A stretch of DNA of 64,000 nt, taken from DASRDU01 sp046331565. GTDB taxonomy: Bacteria > Acidobacteriota > Blastocatellia > RBC074. Position 1 is the stretch's first letter; each line of letters starts with the position of its first letter. A model generated the notes under the pieces. That model did not search any database and was not told the DNA's origin. It saw only the letters and a list, made by a program, of their open reading frames with translations. Of the stretch, positions 1 through 10,700 are shown one piece after another. The stretch lies in the NCBI GenBank assembly GCA_046331565.1, contig JAXLQP010000001.1, positions 2,852,001 through 2,916,000 on the forward strand, given 5' to 3'. A program made the position numbers and the translations under genes.

Positions 1-28
1 TACCGACTACCGACTACCGACTACCGCC
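1..28 (+). repeat. Heptanucleotide tandem repeat in the A-domain hinge (TACCGAC, 4 units)
   Basis: Three exact TACCGAC units and one TACCGCC unit open the window, in frame with the synthetase and directly before the YRTGDL core motif. The array probably begins further left. Confidence 0.85.
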
Positions 29-3000
29 TTTACCGCACCGGCGACCTCGCCCGCTTTCTGCCTGACGGCAACATTCAGTTTCTGGGGCGGGCCGATTATC
101 AGGTCAAGATTCGCGGCTTCAGAATTGAGCCGGGCGAGATTGAAGCGGTGCTGACTTCACACCCCTCGGTGCGACAGGCTGTGATTGCGGTCTGTCAGGA
201 TGCGCGCGGAGCTGATTGCCTGGTGGCTTATGTGACGGTGAAAGAGGACACGGCGACGGGCGAACTGCGACGCTTTGCGACGGACAAGCTGCCCGGTTAT
301 ATGGTGCCGTCTGCGTTTGTGCTGCTGGATGAAATGCCGCTCAATGCCAACGGCAAGGTTGATCGCAGTGCGCTGCCTGCGCCGGAATGGGACAGCCGGA
401 TTGATGATGAATATGTCGGGCCGCGCAACCGCACCGAGGAACTGCTGGCTGAAAGTTTCGCGCAGGTGCTGGGCCTGAGTCGCGTTGGCGTGCACGAAGT
501 ATTTTTTGAAATCGGCGGTCATTCGCTGCTCGCCACACAGCTTGTTTCGCGGGTGCGCGAAGCCTTTGGCATTGAACTGCCGCTGCGCAATGTTTTTGAA
601 TTTCCGACCGTCGCTGCGCTGGCTGAACAGATTGCCAGGCTGCGACTGACCGCGACCGCCCCGCAGGCTCCGCCAATCAGGCCGGTCGCGCGCGACGGCG
701 CACTGCCGCTGTCATTCGCGCAGCAGCGATTGTGGTTTCTCGAACAGCTTGAACCGGGCAGCGCGGCTTACAACATTCCCGACGGCTTCAGGCTCAGCGG
801 CCCGCTCGATGTCGCAGTGTTGTCGCGCTGCATCAATGAAATCATCCGGCGGCACGAAATTCTGCGTACGACCTTTCACACCACCGGCGGCAAACCCGTG
901 CAGGTGATTGCCCCGGAACTGACGTTGCCGCTTCCGGTCATCAGTCTTGAATCGCTCGATGCCGCACAGCGCGAAGCCGAAGTGGCGCGACTGGCGCGTG
1001 AAACCGGCAGCCAGCCTTTCGACATTGCACGCGGCCCGCTGCTGCGCGTCAAATTGCTGCGCCTTGATAACATTGAACACGTGCTGCTGCTGACGGTGCA
1101 TCACATCATTTCTGATGACTGGTCATCGAATGTGATGTTCCGCGAAATCGCGCTGCTCTATCACGCCTATTCAAACGGACAGCCATCGCCGCTCGCTGAG
1201 CTGCCGATTCAGTATGCCGATTACGCGCACTGGCAGCGTGAATGGCTGCGCGGCGAAGTGCTGGCCGAACATCTCAATTACTGGAAGCAGCAACTCAGCG
1301 ACAGCCCGGCACTGCCTGGACTGCCGACCGACCGGCCACGTCCCGGCGTGCAGACGTTCAATGGCTCTTATGAAACATACCTGCTGCCGCCTGCGCTGGC
1401 GGCCTCGCTCAATGAATTGAGCCGCCGCGAAGGGGCGACGCTTTTTATGACTTTGCTCGCGGCGTTTCAGACGCTGCTCTATCGGTACAGCGGAGAGGAG
1501 GTCATCAACGTCGGCACTCCGATTGCGAATCGCACGCGCGCCGAAGTTGAAGGGCTGATCGGATTGTTCATCAACACGCTGGTGATGCACGGCGATTTGT
1601 CAGGCGATCCGCAGTTCCGGCAGTTGCTGCATCGCACCCGCGAAACGGCGCTGGGCGCATATGCGCATCAGGATCTGCCGTTTGAAATGATCGTTGATGA
1701 ACTGAAACTGGAGCGCAATCTCAGTTACACGCCGCTCTTTCAGGTGATGTTCGTGTTGCAGAACGCGCCGCTGCAAATGCCCGAACTGCCTGGCGCACAG
1801 CTTCAGATCGGTGAAATCGCCGCCCACAGCGGCGCATCGAAATTCGACCTGACGCTCTTTGCCACTGAAACGAACGAAGGCCTGTCGCTCGTCGTCGAAT
1901 ACAACACCGACCTCTTTGATGCCGCGACCATTCAGCGCCTGCTTGGTCATTACGAAGTGCTGCTTGGCGGCATTGCGGCTGATGCCGATCAGCATATTTC
2001 GCGGCTGCCGCTGATGACTGAAGCTGAACGTCATCAGCTTTTCATTGAATGGAACGACACGCAGCTTGCAGCGCCGCACGACCGGACATTTCAGGAACTC
2101 TTTGAGCAGCAGGTGCAACGCACGCCTGACGCGCAGGCCGTAATTTATCAGGATCAGTCGCTGACCTTTGCTGAACTCAACCGCCGCGCCAATCAGGTGG
2201 CTCATCACCTGCGCCGTCTGGGCATCGGGCCGGACAGTCTGGTGGCGCTGTTCACTGAACGCTCAATTGAAATGATGGTCGGGCTGGTCGGCATTCTCAA
2301 AGCCGGTGGCGCTTATGTGCCGCTCGATCCGAGTTATCCGGCTGATCGTCTGGGTTTCGTGATTGAAGACGCCAGAGCTTCTGTCGTCCTGACACAGCAG
2401 CATCTGAAAGCTGAGATCACTGAACTCAGAGCCGGGCTTTCAGATGTTCACTTCATCTGCCTTGACGCCGACGACGAACAGCTTCAACAGGAAAGCGCCG
2501 AAAACCCGCCGCTCAATGCGCGCGGCGACAACCTGGCCTATGTGATTTTCACTTCCGGTTCCACCGGGCGACCGAAGGGAGTGATGATCGAACATCATTC
2601 GGCGCTCAACCTGGCCGCCGGGTTATCGCATTACATTTATGGCGGCAGGCACGACCGGCAGTTGCGCGCCAGTCTGAATGCGCCGCTGATGTTTGACGCT
2701 TCGGTGCAGCAGTGGCTGATGCTGATTTATGGCCACGCGATTGACATTGTGCCGCAGGAGATCAGGCTGGATGGCGAAGCGCTGATGAATTACCTGCGCG
2801 CGCACCGGCTGGATGTGCTGGATTGCGTGCCGTCGCAACTGCGGCTGCTGCTGGCGGCAGGTTTTGCCGAATCCGATGCACGGCCTTCGCTCGTGCTGCC
2901 CGGCGGCGAAGCGATTGACGAAGCGATGTGGCACACGCTGGCGCGCATCGAAGGCACCGATTTTTACAACGTCTACGGCCCGACTGAATGCGCTGTGGAT

Positions 3001-4722
3001 TCGACGACCTGCTGTGTGCGTTTATATCCGCGCCGTCCGAGCATCGGTCGCCCGCTGGCCAACGTGCAGCTTTACGTTCTCGACACTCATCAGCAGCCCG
3101 TCCCCATCGGCGTTCCCGGCGAACTTTACATCAGCGGCGCAGGCGTCGGACGCGGTTATCTGAACAGGCCCGAACTGACGGCGGAAAAATTCATTACGTG
3201 GAAGCCGGAAGTCGGAAGTCGGAAGTCGGAAGCTGAAAAGCAGATGGCAGATGGCAGAGAGACTGCGGCATCTCTTTCTTCCGAATTCCGACTTCCGAAT
3301 TCCGAATTCCGACTTTATCGTACCGGCGATCTCGTCCGCTGGCTGCCGGACGGGCATCTTGATTTTCTGGGCCGGGCCGATCATCAGGTCAAGATTCGCG
3401 GCTTCAGAATTGAACTCGGTGAAATTGAAGCGGTGCTGGCGCAGCACAGTGGAGTGCGGCAGGCGGTCGTGGTCGCGCATCAGCACGAAGCCGGGCATAA
3501 GCGACTGGTCGCGTATGTGGTCGCCGCAGCAGATGCGGTCACGGCTTCAGAACTGCGCGAACACCTGCTGGGCAGCCTGCCCGATTATATGGTGCCGTCA
3601 ACTTTCGTTCTGCTCGAATCGCTGCCGCTGACGCCGAACGGCAAGGTTGATCGCGCGCGGCTGCCGAAGCCTGAAGCTGATCGCAACGTGATTGCCGTCG
3701 AATACGTCGCTCCGCGCAATGAGCTTGAAACAAAGCTGGCCGCGATCTGGCAGGAACTGCTCGGCGTCAGTCAGGTCGGCATTCACGACAATTTCTTTGA
3801 ACTCGGCGGCGATTCGATTCTGAGCATTCAGATCATTGCCCGCGCCGCTGAAGTCGGCATCAGGCTGACGCCTAAAGACCTCTTTCAGTCGCCGACCGTC
3901 GCGGGCCTTGCGGCGCTCGCGCAACTTGATGAAGCAGCGCAGGCCGATGTGCAGGAATGGTTTGATTCACTCGCGGGCGAAGCGGCGGCGGTTCCGCTTG
4001 ATTTTGCTGAAGGCGCAAACACCGCTGATTCAGCGCAGCAGGTCACAGTGACGCTCAGTCCTGACGAAACGCAGTCGCTGGTGCAGGAGACAGCCGACAC
4101 CGGGCGCACAGAAATCACCGACCTGCTGATGGCGGCGCTCGTGCAGGCGTGGGCGGCGTGGACAGGCGCGCGTGAACTGCTCGTTGACTGGCAGCATCAG
4201 TCCCGCGAAGCTGCGCCGGAAGACGATGCAATCATCAGGCGACTGGCCTCGGCAACTCCGGTGAGAATCGTTCAGCACGACGATCTGAATGAATGCCTGA
4301 ACGCCGTCAAGGCGCAACTGCGGCGCGTGCCGCACAGGCAGACGGGCGCGGCGCTGCTGCGTTATGTGAATCGGCCTGAATTACGGCAGCGACTCAGTGA
4401 ACTGCCGCAGGCGATGATTTGCTTCAGCTATTACGAAAACAATGAACCCGTCGCGCAATCAGGCGAAACAGTGCGGCCTTACGTGATTGAGATCATCTGC
4501 CGGATGGACGAAGGTCGCCTGCGCGCCGATCTGATTTACAGCGCGAACCTGCACCGCCAGGCGACGATTGAATCGCTGGCGAATGGTTTTATTGCAGCCC
4601 TGCGCGCGCTGCTGCAACAGAGCGCGGGCGCTTATCACGCGGCTGATTTTGCTGATTTCGGCTGGGATGAAAGCGACCTGAGCAACATTCTGTCCGCCAT
4701 TGACAACCGCGACGGGCACTGA
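1..4722 (+). CDS. Nonribosomal peptide synthetase, 5'-truncated (A)-PCP-C-A-PCP-partial E
   Basis: The reading frame is open from base 1, so the start lies left of the window. Counting residues from base 1, the order is: C-terminal lobe of an A domain (about 1-135, with YRTGDL and NGKVDR motifs); a carrier domain with GGHSLL (Ser 175); an LCL-type condensation domain (about 235-670) whose active site reads HHIISDD where HHxxxDG is usual; a complete A domain (about 695-1225) with FTSGSTGRPKG, FDAS and NVYGPTE; a second carrier domain with GGDSILS (Ser 1272); and about 230 residues resembling only the C-terminal half of an epimerization domain. Aligning the A pocket by eye gives DAQDVPVVDK, close to remembered glutamine codes, so Gln is the likely substrate. 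The next synthetase starts 21 bases downstream. Synthetase identity is certain; substrate is inferred. Confidence 0.95.
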   Translation, partial: YRLPTTDYRLYRTGDLARFLPDGNIQFLGRADYQVKIRGFRIEPGEIEAVLTSHPSVRQAVIAVCQDARGADCLVAYVTVKEDTATGELRRFATDKLPGYMVPSAFVLLDEMPLNANGKVDRSALPAPEWDSRIDDEYVGPRNRTEELLAESFAQVLGLSRVGVHEVFFEIGGHSLLATQLVSRVREAFGIELPLRNVFEFPTVAALAEQIARLRLTATAPQAPPIRPVARDGALPLSFAQQRLWFLEQLEPGSAAYNIPDGFRLSGPLDVAVLSRCINEIIRRHEILRTTFHTTGGKPVQVIAPELTLPLPVISLESLDAAQREAEVARLARETGSQPFDIARGPLLRVKLLRLDNIEHVLLLTVHHIISDDWSSNVMFREIALLYHAYSNGQPSPLAELPIQYADYAHWQREWLRGEVLAEHLNYWKQQLSDSPALPGLPTDRPRPGVQTFNGSYETYLLPPALAASLNELSRREGATLFMTLLAAFQTLLYRYSGEEVINVGTPIANRTRAEVEGLIGLFINTLVMHGDLSGDPQFRQLLHRTRETALGAYAHQDLPFEMIVDELKLERNLSYTPLFQVMFVLQNAPLQMPELPGAQLQIGEIAAHSGASKFDLTLFATETNEGLSLVVEYNTDLFDAATIQRLLGHYEVLLGGIAADADQHISRLPLMTEAERHQLFIEWNDTQLAAPHDRTFQELFEQQVQRTPDAQAVIYQDQSLTFAELNRRANQVAHHLRRLGIGPDSLVALFTERSIEMMVGLVGILKAGGAYVPLDPSYPADRLGFVIEDARASVVLTQQHLKAEITELRAGLSDVHFICLDADDEQLQQESAENPPLNARGDNLAYVIFTSGSTGRPKGVMIEHHSALNLAAGLSHYIYGGRHDRQLRASLNAPLMFDASVQQWLMLIYGHAIDIVPQEIRLDGEALMNYLRAHRLDVLDCVPSQLRLLLAAGFAESDARPSLVLPGGEAIDEAMWHTLARIEGTDFYNVYGPTECAVDSTTCCVRLYPRRPSIGRPLANVQLYVLDTHQQPVPIGVPGELYISGAGVGRGYLNRPELTAEKFITWKPEVGSRKSEAEKQMADGRETAASLSSEFRLPNSEFRLYRTGDLVRWLPDGHLDFLGRADHQVKIRGFRIELGEIEAVLAQHSGVRQAVVVAHQHEAGHKRLVAYVVAAADAVTASELREHLLGSLPDYMVPSTFVLLESLPLTPNGKVDRARLPKPEADRNVIAVEYVAPRNELETKLAAIWQELLGVSQVGIHDNFFELGGDSILSIQIIARAAEVGIRLTPKDLFQSPTVAGLAALAQLDEAAQADVQEWFDSLAGEAAAVPLDFAEGANTADSAQQVTVTLSPDETQSLVQETADTGRTEITDLLMAALVQAWAAWTGARELLVDWQHQSREAAPEDDAIIRRLASATPVRIVQHDDLNECLNAVKAQLRRVPHRQTGAALLRYVNRPELRQRLSELPQAMICFSYYENNEPVAQSGETVRPYVIEIICRMDEGRLRADLIYSANLHRQATIESLANGFIAALRALLQQSAGAYHAADFADFGWDESDLSNILSAIDNRDGH
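3201..3313 (+). repeat. In-frame heptamer repeat block in the hinge of the Gln-like A domain
   Basis: Three heptamer arrays follow each other: GAAGTCG-type units at 3201-3235, CAGATGG-type units at 3241-3261, and TTCCGAA/TTCCGAC units at 3279-3313. The first and third are roughly reverse complements, so the block could fold into a hairpin. It lies between the A-domain motifs AEKFI and YRTGDL and adds about 38 residues without breaking the frame. Confidence 0.85.
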
Positions 4723-4743
4723 TTCACCCTTTGTTTTTTTGCC

Positions 4744-7700
4744 ATGAACCCAAAGCAGATTGCAGATTTCTATCCGCTTTCACCGATGCAGCAGGGCATG
4801 CTCTTTCACACACAGTATGCACCTGATTCCGGCATGTACATCGGACAGATGATCTGTCGCTTGTCGGGCGCGTTTGATCTGACGGCTTTTGAACGCGCCT
4901 GGCAGCGGGTCGTTGATCGTCATCCGATTCTGCGTTCGGGTTTCATCAGCGGCGAAGTGAAAGAACCGGTGCAGCTTGTGCATCGCGCCGTCAAAGTGCC
5001 GTTTGAAGTGCAGGACTGGCGCGCGATTGAAAGCAATGAACAGCAGCAGAAGCTCAGTGACTTTGTGCTGGCCGATCAGCGGCGCGGCTTTGATCCGGCG
5101 GTGCCGCCGCTGGTGCGCTTCACGCTGCTGCAAATGGCTGAGCGCGAATGGCAGTTCATCTGGACTTATCATCACATTCTCTTTGACGGCTGGGCGCTGC
5201 CGCTGATTCTGCGCGAAGTCTTTGCCTTTTACGAAGCCTTTCATCAGGGCCGCGAACTCGCGCTGCCGCAGCCGCGCCCGTTCCGCGATTACATTGTCTG
5301 GCTGCGCAAACAGGATCTGAAAAAGGCTGAAACTTTCTGGCGCGCCAGACTCAGCGGCTTTACTGCGCCAACCTCGCTGCGCGTTGATCGCGCTGCCAGC
5401 ACGGATGAATCAGCTTCGGCTTATGCCGAAGAATCGCTGCTGCTGTCGGCTGAACTGACGGCGGCGTTGCAGGCGCTGGCGCGACAGCGGCAACTGACGC
5501 TGAATACGCTGGCGCAGGGCGCGTGGGCGCTGCTGCTGGCGCGTTACAGCGGCGACAATGATGTGCTGTTCGGAGCCACTGTCTCAGGCCGTCCGACTGA
5601 TCTGCCCGGCGCTGAACAGATGATTGGCCTGTTCATCAACACGCTGCCCGTGCGCGTGCAGGTTGAGCCGGACGCAAACCTGAGCGACTGGCTCAGAGAG
5701 TTGCAACAGCAGCAGCTTGAAATGCGGCAGTATGAATACAGCCCGCTCGTGCAGATTCAAAGCTGGAGCGATGTGCCACCCGGACTGCCGCTGTTTGAAA
5801 GCATTCTGGTTTTTGAAAACACGCCGGTTTCATCCGCTGCCGGTCAGGCCGGTGACACGGCGCTGCAACTGAGCGATGTGCAATCGAACCAGCAGACCAA
5901 CTTTCCGCTGACGCTGGCCGCGATGCCCGGCGAGCAGTTGAAACTGGTGCTCGGTTATGACGCGCTGCGTTTCGATCAGTCAGCGATTGCGCTGATGCTC
6001 AGTCACCTGCGGACACTGCTTGAAAATTTCATCGCCAGCCCGCACGCGCGCCTGGCTGACGTGCGCATGCTCAGTGCAGCCGAACTCAGGCAGGAACTGA
6101 TTGAATGGAACGACACCGCAAAGGACTTCCCCGCAGACCGCTGCACACACCAGTTATTTGAGGAACAGGCCGCGCGCACGCCCGACGCTGCGGCGGTCAG
6201 CTTTGAAGAATCAACGCTTAGTTACCGCGAGTTGAACGAACGCGCCAATCAGATGGCGCATTATCTGCAATGCCTCGGCGTCGGCCCTGAAACGCTGGTC
6301 GGCGTCTGCGTTGAGCCTTCGCTGGAAATGGTCGTCGGCATTCTCGGCATTATGAAAGCCGGAGGCGCTTACGTGCCGCTCGATCCGCATTATCCGGCTG
6401 ATCGTCTGGCTTTTATGCTCGCCGATTCGCAGGTGCAGATTGTTCTCACGCAGTCTCATCTCAAATCTGCAATCTCAAATCTCAAATCTGAAATCGAACT
6501 GCTCTGTCTTGACACAGAATGGCCGCGCATCGCGCCGGAAAGCGCGGCGAATGTGGTCAGCGAGGTCAGGCCGCACCATCTGGCTTATGTCATTTACACC
6601 TCCGGTTCGACCGGGCAGCCGAAAGGCACGCTGCTTGAGCATCGCAATCTGTGCAATTTCACGATGGTGGCGCTGGAGCAGTTTGCCATCACGCCTGAGA
6701 GTCGCGTGCTACAGTTTGCCTCGTTCAGTTTCGATGCATCGGTTTCCGAAATCGTGATGGCGCTGTGCGGCGGGGCGCGGCTGGTGCTGGCGCGGCGCGA
6801 AACGCTCACCTCGCCCGACACGCTGGCTGAACTGCTGCGCCGCGAAAAAATCACAACCGTCACGCTGCCGCCTTCATTGCTGGCCGCGCTGTCGCCTGAC
6901 AATCTGCCCGCGCTCACCACCGTTGTTTCAGCCGGTGAAAGCTGCGCGTGGGAAGTCGCCGAACGATGGGCTGAAGGTCGCCGTTTTCTCAACGGCTACG
7001 GCCCGACTGAAGCGACAGTCGGAAGCTCATACTATTTTTACAAAGGCAGGCGCGACGATGCCGCCACTGTGCCGATTGGCGGGCCGGTCAGCAACGCGCA
7101 GATGTACGTCCTCGATGCCCGGCAGCAGCCCGTTCCCGTCGGCGTTCCCGGCGAACTTTACATCGGCGGCGCAGGCGTCGCACGCGGCTATCTGCATCGG
7201 CCTGAACTGACGGCGGAAAAATTTATTGCGTGGAAGTCGGAATTCGGAATTCGGAATTCGGAAGCTGAAAGACAGATGACAGAGGGCAGAGAGATGGCGG
7301 CCCCGCTGACTACCGACTACCGACTACCGCCTACCGACTACCGCCTTTACAGAACCGGCGACCTCGTGCGTCGTCTCGCCGATGGCAGTCTGGAATTTCT
7401 GGGGCGCGTGGATGAGCAGGTCAAGATTCGCGGCTTCAGAATTGAGCCGGGTGAAGTCGAAGCGGTACTCAACGCGCACCCGGCAGTGCAGGCGGCGGTG
7501 GTCATCGCGCGCGAAGATGTGGCGGGCGACAAACGGTTGACGGCTTATTATGTCGCGCAGCCTGACGCGACCATCAGCATCAGTGACTGGCGCAGCTTTG
7601 CGCAACAGCAACTGCCCGGCTGGCTGGTGCCGTCGGCTTTTGTCAGTCTTGACTCGCTGCCGCTGACGCCGAACGGCAAGATTGATCGTCGCGCCCTGAA

Positions 7701-10700
7701 ATCAGCGAAATACGCGCCGGACAAAGCGGCATCAGAAAGCGAATTCATTGCGCCGCGCACAGCCACCGAAGAGATTATTGCAGGCATTTATGCGCAGGTG
7801 CTGAATGTCAGCCGCGTCGGCGCTGAAGATAATTTCTTTGAACTCGGCGGGCATTCGCTGCTGGCAACACAGGTCACGTCGCGCCTGCGCTCGGCTTTTG
7901 GCGTTGAGTTGCCGCTGCACGATCTGTTTGAATCGCCATCAGTGTCGGCGCTCGCGGGCAGAGTTGAAGCTGTCAGCCGCGCCGCTCAGGGCATTCAGTC
8001 GCCGCCCATCACCGCCATCGCACGCGCAGGCGAACTGCCGCTGTCTTATGCGCAGCAGCGATTGTGGTTTCTCGCTCAGCTTGAACCTGACAATCCTTTT
8101 TACAATATCCCATCGGCGCTGCAACTGAGCGGAACTCTTGATGTCGCGGTGCTGGAACGCAGCCTCAACGAAGTCATCAAACGCCACGAATCGCTGCGCA
8201 CAACGATTCTGACGCGCGACGGCAGGGCTTCGCAGGTCATCGCGCCTGAACTGATGCTGACCATTCCGGTTGAAGACCTCAGCCATTTATCGGCTGATGA
8301 ACGTGACCGCGCCGTGTCGCAGCGCGTGGCTGATGAAGCGCAGTTGTCATTTGATCTGGAGCGCGGCCCGCTCGTCAGAGTGCGACTGCTGCGGATTGAG
8401 GCTGAAACACACGTTGCGCTCTTTACGCTGCATCACATCATTTCTGATGGCTGGTCAATGGGCGTGTTCATTCGTGAAATCACGGCCTGCTATGCGGCGC
8501 TCGTGAATCAGCAGCCCGTGCCGCTTCAGCCGCTCGCCATTCAGTACGCTGATTTCGCGCACTGGCAGCGCGAATGGTTGCAGGGCGAAACACTGGCGGC
8601 GCAGATTGAGTACTGGCGGCAGCAACTCAGCGGCGCGCCCGCCATCATTGAACTGCCGACCGACAGGCCGCGCCCCGCGATTCAGACTTATCGCGGCGCA
8701 ACGCACACGTTTGAATTGTCGCCGCAACTTTCAGCGCAGCTCAATGCGCTCAGTCGCCGCGAAGGCGTGACGCTGTTTATGACTTTGCTCGCGGCGTTTC
8801 AGACGCTGCTGTCGCGGTACGCGGGTCAGGATGACATCAGCATCGGCACGCCCATCGCCGGGCGCAATCGCCAGGAACTTGAAGGGCTGATCGGATTTTT
8901 CATCAATACGCTGGTGATGCGCACTGACCTGAGCGGCAATCCGACTTTCAGGGAACTGCTCAAACGAGTGCGCGCCACAACGCTCGGCGCTTATGCGCAT
9001 CAGGAACTGCCGTTTGAAATGGTCGTTGATGCGTTGCAGCCGGAACGCAATCTCAGTCACACGCCGCTCTTTCAGGTGATGTTCGTGTTGCAGAATATGC
9101 CGCGCAGCGCGCAGCAGCTTTCCGGCCTGACCGTGACCGCCCTCGAAGCTGACAGCGCCACTGCCAAATTCGACCTGACGCTGACGATGAATGAAAGCGG
9201 CAACGTGCTGCTCGGCGCATTTGAATACAACACTGATCTGTTCGATGCGGCCACAATTGAAAGAATGACCGGGCATTTCATCAACCTGCTGTCCGGCATC
9301 ATTGCCACGCCCGATGCAGCAGTGATGAAACTGGCGCTGCTGACCGCGCCTGAACTTCAGCAGTTGCTGATTGAATGGAACGACACTGCCGCCGACTTCC
9401 CCGCTGACCAGTGCGCGCATCAGTTATTTGAAGAACAGGCCGCGCGCACGCCCGAAAACATTGCCGTTTCATTCGCCGGGCAGACGCTCACTTACCGCGA
9501 ACTCAATGAACGCGCCAACCAACTGGCGCATTACCTGCAACGCCTCGGCGTCGGCCCTGAAACGCTGGTCGGGCTGTGTATCGAACGTTCGCTGGAAATG
9601 GTCATCGGGCTGCTGGGCATTCTCAAGGCCGGAGGCGCTTACGTGCCGCTCGATCCGCATTATCCGGCTGACCGCCTCGCTTTTATGCTCGCCGATTCGC
9701 AGGTGCGGATTGTTCTCACGCAGTCTCATCTCAAATCTGCAATCTCAAATCTGCAATCTGAAATCGAATTGCTCTGCCTTGACACAGACTGGCCGCGCAT
9801 TGAGCAGGAAAGCGCGGCGAATGTGGTCAGCGAGGTCAGGCCGCACCACCTGGCTTATGTCATTTACACGTCCGGCTCGACTGGCAGACCGAAAGGGGCG
9901 CTGATTGAACATCGCGGGCTGGTGAATTATCTGACCTGGTGTCTGCGCGCCTATCCGGTCAGCGAAGGCGCAGGCGCGCCGGTGCATTCGTCGCTGTCAT
10001 TCGATCTGACGATTACCGGGCTTTATGCGCCGCTGCTCTCAGGTCGCCGCGTTGATCTGGCTGGTGAAGATACTGGCGTCGAAAGCCTCAGCGCACTGCT
10101 GCATCAGCAGAGCGGTTACAGCCTGATCAAGATCACCCCGGCCCATCTGGAACTGCTCGGCCAGCAGATCGCGCCCGAAGCCGCCGCCGGGGTCACCAAA
10201 TCATTCATCATCGGCGGTGAACAGTTGCTGCCTGAACACATTGCTTTCTGGCAGCGGCACGCGCCGGAAACGAAACTGATCAATGAATACGGCCCGACCG
10301 AAACCGTCGTCGGCTGCTGCGTCTATACCGCCAGGGGAGATGAAAAAGACCGCGCCGTTCCGATTGGCCGCCCGATCATCAACACGCAGCTTTATATTCT
10401 CGACAAGTATCAGCAGCCCGTCCCCATCGGCGTGCCCGGCGAACTTTACATCGGCGGCGCAGGCGTCGGTCGCGGCTATCTGAACAGGCCTGAACTGACG
10501 GCGGAGAAATTCATTGCGTGGTCAGTGGTCAGTGGTCAGTGGTCAGTGGTCAGTGACAAAGACAACGGACAACGGACAACGGACAACGGACAACGCCTTT
10601 ATCGCACTGGCGACCTCGCCCGCTTTCTGCCCGACGGCAACATTCAGTTTCTGGGGCGCATGGATGAACAGGTCAAGATTCGCGGGTTCAGAATTGAGCC

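Noticed and set aside
3201..10595. Tandem short repeats as a possible CRISPR array
   Set aside because: Units are 7 bases with no spacers, and they lie in frame inside synthetase genes.
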